64,000 nt of DNA from Hasllibacter sp. MH4015 (GTDB taxonomy: Bacteria > Pseudomonadota > Alphaproteobacteria > Rhodobacterales > Rhodobacteraceae). Positions 54,548 to 62,933 of this stretch are shown here, piece after piece. The translations under genes and the position numbers were made by a program. The notes under the pieces were generated by a model that was not told the origin of the DNA, ran no database searches, and saw only the letters and a list, made by a program, of their open reading frames with translations. Location: positions 2,167,875 to 2,231,874 of the forward strand of contig NZ_JAHTBK010000001.1 of NCBI RefSeq assembly GCF_020177575.1, read 5' to 3'. The first letter of the stretch is position 1, and each line of letters begins with the position of its first letter.

Positions 54548-55412
54548 GACCGGCGCGGGGCGCGCGTTCGCGACACGAGGTGCGCGCGCGTTGAAAGGGA
54601 TCAGCGCGCTTGCGGCTTGGGCTGCGCTTGGCGGGCCGGCCCTGGCCGATTGCGATGCGGTTGCGGGCGCCTGCGCGGTGCCGATGGGCGACTATCACAT
54701 CGCCCTGCCCGAGGGCGAAGGCCCCCACCCCGCCGTGATGATGCTGCACGGGGCCGGCGGGCGCGGGGAGGGCATGGTGAACATGCTGGCCGAGGCGATG
54801 AACGCGCGCGGTTACGCGGTGATCGGGCCGCAGGGCCTGCGCCGCGAGGGCTCGCAATTCGGCTCCACCTGGTCGTTCCATCCCGAGTTCGATCCAATCC
54901 GGGATGAGACGGCGTTCTTTGAGGAGGTGCTGAGCCACGCGGCGGAGGTTCACGGGATCGACCGCGATGCGGTGATGATCGGCGGGTTCTCCATCGGTGG
55001 GTCCATGACCTCCTACCTCGCCTGCGCCGCGCCGGACATCGCGCGGGCCTATGCGCCGGTGGCGGGGGCATTCTGGCGTCCGCACCCGGCGCTTGATGCC
55101 TGCGCGGGGCCAGTCGATGTGCTCCACGTCCACGGCTGGAGCGATGGGACCGTGCCGATCGAGGGCCGCGTGTTCCGCGACGGCGCGGTGCGGCAGGGTG
55201 ATGTCTTCGCGTCGATGGAGATCTGGCGGGAAACCAATGGCTGCAACCGCTCCGCCCCCGATGAGATCACGAACGAGGGCACTTACTGGCACCGGATCTG
55301 GTCGTCATGTGATGCGGGATCGCTGCAATTCGCGCTGTTCCCCGGGGGTCACGCGGTGCCGAGGGGATGGGCGGACCTGGCGCTGGACTGGTTTGAGGGG
55401 TTGGACGAGTAG
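54534..55412 (+). CDS. Exported esterase, PHB depolymerase/feruloyl esterase-like (LpqC family)
   Basis: An alpha/beta hydrolase of 292 residues. The oxyanion region is VMMLHGAGGRGEG, the nucleophile serine is in GFSIGGS, the acid in HGWSDGTVPI and the histidine in FPGGHAVPRGW. A secretory N-terminus (ISALAAWAALGGPALA, cut before DCDA) follows 18 polar residues. TTG 54534 has GGGAAGGG 7 bases upstream and is preferred. It ends the operon. The substrate may be an ester or a short polymer; nothing in the sequence decides. Confidence 0.78.
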   Translation: MTEVETGAGRAFATRGARALKGISALAAWAALGGPALADCDAVAGACAVPMGDYHIALPEGEGPHPAVMMLHGAGGRGEGMVNMLAEAMNARGYAVIGPQGLRREGSQFGSTWSFHPEFDPIRDETAFFEEVLSHAAEVHGIDRDAVMIGGFSIGGSMTSYLACAAPDIARAYAPVAGAFWRPHPALDACAGPVDVLHVHGWSDGTVPIEGRVFRDGAVRQGDVFASMEIWRETNGCNRSAPDEITNEGTYWHRIWSSCDAGSLQFALFPGGHAVPRGWADLALDWFEGLDE

Positions 55413-55453
55413 CCGCGCTTTCGGCGGGGCTGATGCGGTTGACCTCGTTCGTC

Positions 55454-57337
55454 CTACTCCGCCGCTTCCGGCAAATTGCCGAGCGTCTCTCGCAGTTCCG
55501 CGCGGTGGGCCTTGGCGGCGCGGATTATGGCGGGGGCCGCGTAAACCTCCGGCGTACCGAGCGCCCGCGCAGTGGCGGCAAAGCGGGTCAGGCGCAGGCC
55601 GGACAGCGCGGAAAGCGGCACGGCAAGCGCCAGCGACGCGGCAATGGGCAACAGCCACAGCGACACGATCCCGCCGGCCATGCCCGCGATCAGGCCGATG
55701 CCTGCAAGGCTCTCCAGCCAGTGGAATTTCACCAGCGCCCAGAGCGAGTAGGAGCCGCCCGCGCGCGCCTGCGGTTTCCAATCGACCGTCCATCCCAGAA
55801 CCGTGCGCGCCACGGCCTTGGTCTGCTGCACCATCAGGATCGGGGCGTAGAGGATCGACAGGAACATCTCCGTCACGAAGGAGGCGATGAAGCGCACCGG
55901 CCCACCCAGATCGGCCACACGCAGGCCCATCGACCCGATGGCCGCCGCACCAAGCGCCTTCGGGGCCAGCAGCATGCCGTACATGAAGACCAGAAGCGCC
56001 GTGGAATGCACCGCGTTCATCTCGGGCCATTGCACCTGTGGGTTGAGGCCGGAGAAATAGCGGATCACGTTTTGCTCCGCGCCCGTGCCGATCAGCGCCC
56101 ACGCGGTCAGGAGCGCGAACCAGGCAGGGCTGAGCAGGTAGGACATCGCGCCGTGGAACATGTGGAAGCGGCTGACGCCGTGAAAGCCCTTGGCGGCGAG
56201 CAGTTTGAGGTGTTGCAGATTGCCCTGGCACCACCGCTGATCGCGCACGACGTAGTCGATGAGGGTGGCCGGAACCTCCTCGTAGCTGCCCTTGATGCGG
56301 GGGGAAAAGCGCACGCCCCAACCGGCGCGGCGCAGCAGCCCGGCCTCCACGAAATCGTGGGAGAGGATCAGCGCGCCCGGACCCGTGCCGCGCCCGAGGA
56401 ACGGGCGGATCTTGGGCAGGCCCGCGCAGGACGCGAAGGCGGCGGTGCGCATTATCGCGTTGTGGCCCCAGTAATTGCCTTCCCGGTCCGACCACGTGGC
56501 CAAACCTTCGGCCAGGACCGCGCCGTAGATGGCGGAAGCGAATTGCTGCACACGGGCAAAGACCGTCTCGGCCCCGAAGAGCTGCGGGAAGGACTGGATC
56601 AGACCGGCGGAGGGATCGGCAGAGAGCTCGTCGCTAAGCGCGACGATGGCATCGCCCGACATCAGGCTGTCGGCATCGAGCACCAGCATCGCGTCATAGG
56701 CCCCGCCCCAATGTTCGACCCATTGGGCAAGATTGCCCACCTTGCGGTCGGTATTCATGTCGCGGCGGCGGTAATGGATGCGGATCGTGTCAGGCAGGCG
56801 CGCGCGCAGTGTGGCGAAGGCGCGCATTTCCTGTTCGGCCAGCGCGGGGTCGCGCGTGTCGGACAGGATGAACAGCGTGTATCGGTGGTGGGTCGGATGG
56901 GCGTCCAGCGCCTCCAGCATCGCGCAGGCATTGCCGAAGACGTCCCACGGCACCTCGTTATAGCAGGGCACCAGAAGGGCGACATCCATCGCCGGACCCG
57001 GGGCCGCGTCACGCGGCGGGGCGGTCAGCAGGCGGCGGATCAGCCCCACGGTCACGGTGGAGACCGACAGGGAGATCCAGAAGAAGGTCAGCGCGATCAG
57101 GGTGATGAGCGCGATCTCGAACCCCGTCAGCCCGCCCATGGCGAACCAATCGGTAAAGGCCGCAACAAGGGCAAGCGTCGTGGCAAAGGCGGGCAGGAAC
57201 GTGGCCAGACGCCACAGAAGCGCGCGCGGCTTGCCGAGGCCGGGTGCGGTCCGGTCGAGATACGGCGCGCGCAGGTCCTGGATCGGGCGCGGCATCGGCG
57301 CCTCGGGCGGCATGTAGGGTTCCATGCGCGCGGTCAC
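55454..57337 (-). CDS. opgH: Glucans biosynthesis glucosyltransferase H
   Basis: Inner-membrane family 2 glycosyltransferase that builds the beta-glucan backbone of osmoregulated periplasmic glucans. GTG 57337 overlaps the opgG stop (GTGA); it gives 627 residues, without the long N-terminal cytoplasmic extension of the enterobacterial protein. Catalytic motifs are LVPCYNE, the DAD of LVLDADSLMSGD, and RDQRWCQGNLQ (the QxxRW signature). About six to eight membrane helices flank the catalytic domain. An alternative ATG lies at 57325. Confidence 0.93.
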   Translation of the reverse strand: MTARMEPYMPPEAPMPRPIQDLRAPYLDRTAPGLGKPRALLWRLATFLPAFATTLALVAAFTDWFAMGGLTGFEIALITLIALTFFWISLSVSTVTVGLIRRLLTAPPRDAAPGPAMDVALLVPCYNEVPWDVFGNACAMLEALDAHPTHHRYTLFILSDTRDPALAEQEMRAFATLRARLPDTIRIHYRRRDMNTDRKVGNLAQWVEHWGGAYDAMLVLDADSLMSGDAIVALSDELSADPSAGLIQSFPQLFGAETVFARVQQFASAIYGAVLAEGLATWSDREGNYWGHNAIMRTAAFASCAGLPKIRPFLGRGTGPGALILSHDFVEAGLLRRAGWGVRFSPRIKGSYEEVPATLIDYVVRDQRWCQGNLQHLKLLAAKGFHGVSRFHMFHGAMSYLLSPAWFALLTAWALIGTGAEQNVIRYFSGLNPQVQWPEMNAVHSTALLVFMYGMLLAPKALGAAAIGSMGLRVADLGGPVRFIASFVTEMFLSILYAPILMVQQTKAVARTVLGWTVDWKPQARAGGSYSLWALVKFHWLESLAGIGLIAGMAGGIVSLWLLPIAASLALAVPLSALSGLRLTRFAATARALGTPEVYAAPAIIRAAKAHRAELRETLGNLPEAAE

Positions 57338-58848
57338 GCGGACCACCTGTAAAGCCAGACCTCGGACACTGGTTCCTCTTCCCGCAAGATTTGCGCCCGA
57401 AGCTCCATCGACGGATGCTCCCCCGGCTCTACACCAAACGTCAGCCGCAGGCCGCCGGTTCCGGGATTTCGTTCCAGGACGCCGTCCGTGACCTCCCCGC
57501 GATTGGTGCGGATCAGGTGGGTGTAGGTGTCGGGATCGTCGGACAGCAGCGGATGATCGGCGAAGTCGATGGCGATAAGCGTGGTCGAGCGGTTCCAGTT
57601 GCCGCCGATGGCCGTGTTCAGAACCGGGGCCACGTCGCGGGGCCGCGTCGGTTCGTGGCTCCATTCCATGTCATAGGTGAAGCGGTGCGGACTGCCCGCC
57701 TGCAAACCGCCCCGGGGGCGCCAGTACGCGACGATGTTGTCGTAAATCTCAAGCTCCGACGGGATTTCGACCAGTTGGACGGAGCCTTCGCCCCAGCCTT
57801 CGCCGGGCATGATCCAGAGCGCCGGGCGATCCTCGTAATGGGCCTCGAAATCCTCGAAATCGCCCAAGGTCCGCGCGCGTTGCATCAGGCCGAATCCAAG
57901 GGGATCGGTGTCCACGAAGGACGACACTTCAAGGCTGGCGGGGTTCTTCAGCGGGCGGAACAGCAACTCCCCCGCGCCATTGTGGATCAGGAGGCCGTCG
58001 CTGTCGTGGACGGCGGGGCGGAAATCATCGTGGCCCGCGCGGTTCGTCTGATCGTAGAGGAACATGGAGGTCAGCGGCGCAAGGCCCACATCGGGCATGT
58101 CCACGCGGGGGTAAAGCGTCGCGGTCACGGCCATGCGGGTGCGATCACCGGGCGTGATGCGGAACGTGTAGGCCCCGGTACAGCTTTCGCCGTCCAGAAG
58201 CGCGTGCAGGACCTGCGTGGCATCGCCCGGTTCGGGCGTTTCAAGCCAGAAGCGGGTGAATTCGGGAAACTCCTCGCCCTGCGCCGAGGCGGTGCCGATC
58301 GCGAGGCCGCGCGCGGACAGGCCGTAATTCATGCCCGTCCCGATGGCGCGAAAATAGCTCGCGCCCTGGAACACGGCGAATTCGGTGAAGATGTCGGCGC
58401 GTTCCAGCGCGGCGCGCAGGCGCAGGCCCGAATAGCCCATGGTTTCGTCCACCGGCAGGTCGGGGAATTGATCGGTGCGGTCGAAGAGCGACATATCGAA
58501 GGCAAGCGTCTGCGCCACCCCCCCGTCCACCACGTTCACCTCGACCGGGCGGGGGAAGTAGAGGCCGGGATGGAAGAAATCGACCTTGAAGGGCCGATCT
58601 TCGTCCATCCACAGGCCGCGCTGGGGGTTGAACCACATCCAGCGGTATTCGTCGTAGGTAAGGTTCTGCCATCCCTGCGGGACGTCCGGCAGGGGCTGGA
58701 ACGGCGATTGGGCCAGGCGCTCCGCTTCCGCCTCCAGCCAGGCGCGGTCAAACGGATGGGCGGTGCCATCGCGGAACATCGGCAGGGCCATGGCGGGGCT
58801 GGCGGCCAGGGCGGCAAGCATCGCCATCGTGTCACGGCGGGAGATCAT
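57334..58848 (-). CDS. opgG: Glucans biosynthesis protein G
   Basis: Periplasmic beta-sandwich protein needed for branching or release of periplasmic glucans. The 504 residues start at ATG 58848, which overlaps the opgC stop by four bases, with a short Tat-like signal (MISRRDTMAMLAALAASPAMA). Family segments are PFDRAWLEAEAERLA, FFHPGLYFPRPVEV, TGMNYGLSARGLAIG and SHEPTRPRDVAPV near the end. The gene order opgC-opgG-opgH is unlike the opgGIHC order reported for Rhodobacter sphaeroides. Confidence 0.93.
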   Translation of the reverse strand: MISRRDTMAMLAALAASPAMALPMFRDGTAHPFDRAWLEAEAERLAQSPFQPLPDVPQGWQNLTYDEYRWMWFNPQRGLWMDEDRPFKVDFFHPGLYFPRPVEVNVVDGGVAQTLAFDMSLFDRTDQFPDLPVDETMGYSGLRLRAALERADIFTEFAVFQGASYFRAIGTGMNYGLSARGLAIGTASAQGEEFPEFTRFWLETPEPGDATQVLHALLDGESCTGAYTFRITPGDRTRMAVTATLYPRVDMPDVGLAPLTSMFLYDQTNRAGHDDFRPAVHDSDGLLIHNGAGELLFRPLKNPASLEVSSFVDTDPLGFGLMQRARTLGDFEDFEAHYEDRPALWIMPGEGWGEGSVQLVEIPSELEIYDNIVAYWRPRGGLQAGSPHRFTYDMEWSHEPTRPRDVAPVLNTAIGGNWNRSTTLIAIDFADHPLLSDDPDTYTHLIRTNRGEVTDGVLERNPGTGGLRLTFGVEPGEHPSMELRAQILREEEPVSEVWLYRWSA

Positions 58849-60140
58849 GGGCGCTTCACCCGCCAGGGCTGGCCTTTGACCCACCCGACGAAATAGGCGA
58901 CCGCCAGAAGCAGGGCAACGCCCACGAGGTTCACGAACACGGTGTGCCAGGCGGCCTCCCGCCCCCATTGGTCGAGCCAGAAGCCGTTGAGCCGCGCCAG
59001 CATCATGGAAAAGACGAAGACCGCGAGGCTTTGCTGGCCGATCTTCATCAACTGACGCACGATGAAGTCCCAGGCCTGGGGCAGCAGCCGGGCGCTGCGC
59101 GCCATCAGATATTTGCCGCCCTCCCCCACCATCACCCAGGCCAGATAGGCCAGCGACAGGAACTGGAGGTAACGGAACAGGCCGAAATCGGACTTGGTGA
59201 TCCAGATGCGGTTGGCCACACGCCAGTCGATCACCGGGTTGCCATCGGCCACGAGGCCGAACCATTCGCGATTGAACGCCCGCACGCCGATATTGCTGAG
59301 CGGGATATTGGCCAGAACGATCAGCGCTGCCAGTGCGATCAGCCACCATTTGACCGGCGGTTTCGGTATCCAGCCCGCCATCAGCGCGAAGCCGGTGAAG
59401 AACACCAATTGCCATCCGAAGGGATTGAAGAACCATTCCCGGTCCGACCACGGCTCTGCCGGGAAGCCAAGGTGCAGGTCCGGCACGCCGAGCGCGTCAA
59501 GGATGCGGCGCTGCGCGAAAAGCCAGACGGTCAGCATCACGGCGGCACACAGCCACGGGTTGATCCGGTAGAGCAGGATCACGAAGGGCATCATCGCGAG
59601 GATGACCAGATACATCGGCAGGATGTCGAAGTAGTTCGGCACATAGGTCAGCGTCAGCAGCCCGAGGAATTGGTCAGTGGTGGAGCTGACGAGTTCGCCG
59701 TCGCGGGTCACGCCCTCGAAAAACGGGATCAGGTTCAGCTGGCCCACGTAATTCCGCTCGAACGGGCCAAGCGCGTTCAGCGCGACCATTGCGGCGGCGA
59801 TGGCGAAGAACATGCCGATATGGGCCCAGTAGACCTGCCAGCAGCGATAGGCCACGCGCGCGGTGCCAAGGGTCCAGCCCGCCCGGTCGAACGTGCGCCC
59901 GAAGGCGATGGCGCTGGCCATGCCGGAGCAGAACACGAACATCTCCGTCGCGTCGGAAAAGCCCCAGCGCGCGGGGATCCACGAGGTGAAGAAATTGCCG
60001 GGCGTATGGGCGAAGAGGATGATGATCATCGCGATGCCCCGGAAGAAATCCAGCCGCGGGTCGCGCGTGGTTGCGGGCGCTGCGGCGCGGGCGGCGGCGG
60101 CGGGCTGGGTCGTGCTGAATTCCGGGGTCGTGCTCACCAT
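58845..60140 (-). CDS. opgC: OpgC protein, glucan succinylation
   Basis: Ten-helix membrane protein of the OpgC/acyltransferase family that adds succinyl groups to the periplasmic glucans. ATG 60140 gives 431 residues; the N-terminal 25 residues are polar and Ala-rich, then RDPRLDFFRGIAMIIILFAHTPGNFFTSWIP opens the membrane domain. The conserved FVFCSGMASAIAFGRTFDR and the histidine in LFAHTPG are present. It begins 17 bases after the TPR gene, so all four genes are one unit. Confidence 0.9.
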   Translation of the reverse strand: MVSTTPEFSTTQPAAAARAAAPATTRDPRLDFFRGIAMIIILFAHTPGNFFTSWIPARWGFSDATEMFVFCSGMASAIAFGRTFDRAGWTLGTARVAYRCWQVYWAHIGMFFAIAAAMVALNALGPFERNYVGQLNLIPFFEGVTRDGELVSSTTDQFLGLLTLTYVPNYFDILPMYLVILAMMPFVILLYRINPWLCAAVMLTVWLFAQRRILDALGVPDLHLGFPAEPWSDREWFFNPFGWQLVFFTGFALMAGWIPKPPVKWWLIALAALIVLANIPLSNIGVRAFNREWFGLVADGNPVIDWRVANRIWITKSDFGLFRYLQFLSLAYLAWVMVGEGGKYLMARSARLLPQAWDFIVRQLMKIGQQSLAVFVFSMMLARLNGFWLDQWGREAAWHTVFVNLVGVALLLAVAYFVGWVKGQPWRVKRP

Positions 60141-60157
60141 GTCGGGCGTCGTTTCCG

Positions 60158-61522
60158 TTATTCCGCGGGCACGCGCAAGGGGGCGGCGCAATCGGCGATC
60201 ATGGCCCGGCGGGTCCGGGCGAATTGGTCGTCGCGCCCGGCGCGGCGCGCGGTGCGGTCATTGAGGATCGCGAGCGTGTCGGTCAGACGTCCGGCGCGCA
60301 GGCCCGCGTCGATGGTCAGACGCTCGAACACATCGCGCTGCGCGTGGGAGCCGCCGGCCAGCTGCATGTGCCGGCGCGCCTTGCTCAGCCCCGCAAAGGC
60401 GGCTCGGTATTCGCCTTCGCCGAACGCCTCCAAGGCACGGGCGGCGGCCGCGCCGGGGGAGGCCATGCGCATGTCCATCTCCGACGCGCCACGCGCGCCA
60501 TCGGCCGCGATACGCGCCACGAGGGTCGCCGCCGCAACCTCCCGCCGCCCGCCGATCAGCGCCAGCAGGTAGTGCAGGTCCGCGAAGATCAGGGAGCCGT
60601 CATCGGTGCGCGCGGCGGAGGTCTCCGCCAATTCGTCCCAGCGATGGCCCACGTCGATCCCGTCCAGCTCCAGCCGCATCAGAAGCGATGTGGCGTTGGA
60701 GATGTCGCGGTAATCGTCGGTCTGATCGGCGCGGATCAGCGTGTCGTAGAGGTGCAGGACCGTCTCCGTCTCTCCGATGTCGAGATGCATCAGCGCCTTG
60801 TGCCACCACACGTGGTAACGGAAATTGTTGCAGTGGGACCAGGCGGCCTCCTTGCCGTTGAGCCAGCGCAGGCCCTTCTGCGGCTCGCCGATCATGTCGT
60901 AGACATGGGCCACGGCATGCAGGCCCCAGGCGTCGTCGGGCGAGAGGGCGAGCGCGGCGGACCCCGCGGCGGCCGCAAGGCCGTATTCCCCCGTCTCCTC
61001 CAGCGCGAAGGCGTGGCAGCCCATCAGGTAGCCACGGGCCGGGTGATCGTCGCCATAGGCGGGCAGCACCTGCTCGACGGCGCGGCGCATCCCCTGGGCA
61101 TCCCCAAGCACGAAGCGGAGCGCGTGGCCGATCTTCATCGCCAGCGCATCGTCGGGCGCGGCAAGCTGAACCTGATCGAGGCTCGCCACGGCCTTGGACG
61201 GGGCTCCGTCGAGCCAGAGATGGAGCGCGTCGATGAACGCGGCCTCGCGCGCGCTGACGGGAATGCGGACAGCGGCGGTGCGGGCGTGATCCGCAGCCTC
61301 CCGCGCGGTGGGCACCAATTCGCGGCGGCCCAGGAGCAGCAAGAACATCCCCTTCACCGCATGGGCGAGGGCAAAGTCAGGGTCCGCCGCAAGGGTCGCC
61401 GCCAGATGGTCCGGAGTTGCGGCGCCGTGGGCCATGAAGGCCATCTGCGTCGCGTTCCAAGCCTCCAACCCTGCCACGCTGCCGATGGTGGTGGGTTGGC
61501 CGAAGCAGTCGATCTGCGCCAT
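60158..61522 (-). CDS. TTC38-like tetratricopeptide repeat protein
   Basis: A 454-residue soluble protein built of helical repeats, of the type known as TTC38 in eukaryotes and frequent in alphaproteobacteria. Repeat-like segments include DFALAHAVKGMFLLLLGR, DAWGLHAVAHVYDMIGEPQKGLRWL, CNNFRYHVWWHKALMHLDIGE and the conserved histidine-rich HVWWHKALMH. No catalytic motif is recognised. ATG 61522 (MAQIDCFGQPTT) is chosen; ATG 61552 is possible. It heads the opgCGH genes; whether it works with the glucans or is only carried along is not known. Confidence 0.8.
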   Translation of the reverse strand: MAQIDCFGQPTTIGSVAGLEAWNATQMAFMAHGAATPDHLAATLAADPDFALAHAVKGMFLLLLGRRELVPTAREAADHARTAAVRIPVSAREAAFIDALHLWLDGAPSKAVASLDQVQLAAPDDALAMKIGHALRFVLGDAQGMRRAVEQVLPAYGDDHPARGYLMGCHAFALEETGEYGLAAAAGSAALALSPDDAWGLHAVAHVYDMIGEPQKGLRWLNGKEAAWSHCNNFRYHVWWHKALMHLDIGETETVLHLYDTLIRADQTDDYRDISNATSLLMRLELDGIDVGHRWDELAETSAARTDDGSLIFADLHYLLALIGGRREVAAATLVARIAADGARGASEMDMRMASPGAAAARALEAFGEGEYRAAFAGLSKARRHMQLAGGSHAQRDVFERLTIDAGLRAGRLTDTLAILNDRTARRAGRDDQFARTRRAMIADCAAPLRVPAE

Positions 61523-61689
61523 GCCGTGTCCAATTCCTAAGTGTCCCTGCATCCACGCCTAGACCATGGCCCGGGCCACGCGAAGGGGTGTTGCGGCCAG
61601 TTGACGGACATGTGAGCCGCCGACAGGCCCGCGTGAACGAAAACCCGCCGAAACCGCCCCGATTGGGCAAGAACCCGCTGTTATTGCAG

Positions 61690-61704
61690 GTGAAACCGTT
61701 TCAC
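61690..61704. promoter_or_regulatory. LacI-type operator palindrome before the TPR-opg unit
   Basis: GTGAAAC-C-GTTTCAC, a perfect 15-base palindrome with a single central base. The core TGAAACCGTTTCA is the classical LacI/CcpA-like operator form. It lies 168 bases upstream of the TPR gene start and 27 bases past the CoA-transferase stop, in the only gap where a promoter for the TPR-opgC-opgG-opgH unit could be. Confidence 0.55.
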
Positions 61705-61730
61705 GCCCGCCCGGTTTTGCGGCGCAGCGC

Positions 61731-62933
61731 CTAGGCTTCGGGCGTGGCGCGTTTGCCCGCGAGCCAGTCGAGGACCGCCTGCGTATCCTCCCCCAGATGG
61801 GGCGGGGCGTGGCGATAGGTGACGGGCGTGGCAGAGAATTTCAGCGGATTGCCGATCAATTCCACGCCGCCGCGATCAATGCCGTCCTTGGCCATGTCGA
61901 TCCGCATCTCGCGCGCGGCCACCTGGTCGGAGGCGAAGGCCTGCTCCACGCTGTGAACCGGGCCGACGGGGACCTTGCGCGCCTCCAGCCCCGCCACGAT
62001 GTCGGCCTGGCCATGGGTGCGCATCAGATCCTCGAGGATCGGGATCAGCGTGTCGCGGTTGACGACGCGGGCGGAATTGGTGGCGAAACGCGCGTCATCG
62101 GCAAGGTCCGGCCGCCCGAGGAAATCGCAAAACCGCGTGTATTGCAGGTCGTTGCCCACGGCGACGAGGACATGGCCATCGGCGCATTCGAAGGTCTGGT
62201 AGGGCACGATGGTCGCGTGCTGTTGCCCCCGGCGCGGGCGCGGCTTGCCGGTGGTCAGATGCGCCACCCCTTCGTTGATCATCCACGCCACCGATGCATC
62301 GACGAGCGAGAGGTCGATATGCTGCCCCTGGCCCGTCCGGGTGCGATGATGGAGCGCCGCGAGGATACCGGTCGCGGCATACATACCGGTCATAACGTCC
62401 GCGATGCCGACGGCCACCTTGGCCGGGGGGCCATCGGCCTCCCCCGTCAGGGACATGATGCCGGAATATCCCTGCGCCATCAGGTCATAGCCCGGCTTTT
62501 CGCGGTTCGGCCCGGTCTGCCCGAAGCCTGAGATCGAGCAATAGATCAGGTGCGGGTGGCGCGCGCCCATGGTAGCGTGATCCAGCCCGTATTTGTCCAA
62601 TCCGCCGGGCTTGAAATTCTCGATGCAGATGTCGGCACGGGCGGCGATGTCGTGGATCACCTGTTGGCCCTCAGTCGTGGCGATGTCCACGGCGACCGAC
62701 AGCTTGTTGCGGTTGGTGCACATGAAATAGGACGACAGATCGGTGCGTTCGCCATCCGTGCCGGTGGCGAAGGGCGGGCCCCAGCCGCGGGTGTCGTCGC
62801 CCCGTCCGGGATGTTCGACCTTGATCACGGTGGCGCCCAGGTCGCCGAGCGCCTGGGTGCAGGTCGGCCCGGCGAGGATGCGGCTGAGGTCGAGGACGAT
62901 TATCCCGTCAAGCGGTCCCTTAGATCCGTCCAT
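61731..62933 (-). CDS. CaiB/BaiF (family III) CoA-transferase
   Basis: A 400-residue formyl-CoA-transferase-type enzyme that moves CoA between carboxylic acids by a covalent aspartyl intermediate. The catalytic aspartate is probably D150 in GYDLMAQGYSG; AGPTCTQALGDLGATVIKVEHP, ENFKPGGLDKYGLD and SISGFGQTGP are family motifs. The gene overlaps the upstream thiamine-diphosphate enzyme by 14 bases, so the two act together, but the acid pair is not defined; oxalate/formate is one possibility only. Confidence 0.9.
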   Translation of the reverse strand: MDGSKGPLDGIIVLDLSRILAGPTCTQALGDLGATVIKVEHPGRGDDTRGWGPPFATGTDGERTDLSSYFMCTNRNKLSVAVDIATTEGQQVIHDIAARADICIENFKPGGLDKYGLDHATMGARHPHLIYCSISGFGQTGPNREKPGYDLMAQGYSGIMSLTGEADGPPAKVAVGIADVMTGMYAATGILAALHHRTRTGQGQHIDLSLVDASVAWMINEGVAHLTTGKPRPRRGQQHATIVPYQTFECADGHVLVAVGNDLQYTRFCDFLGRPDLADDARFATNSARVVNRDTLIPILEDLMRTHGQADIVAGLEARKVPVGPVHSVEQAFASDQVAAREMRIDMAKDGIDRGGVELIGNPLKFSATPVTYRHAPPHLGEDTQAVLDWLAGKRATPEA

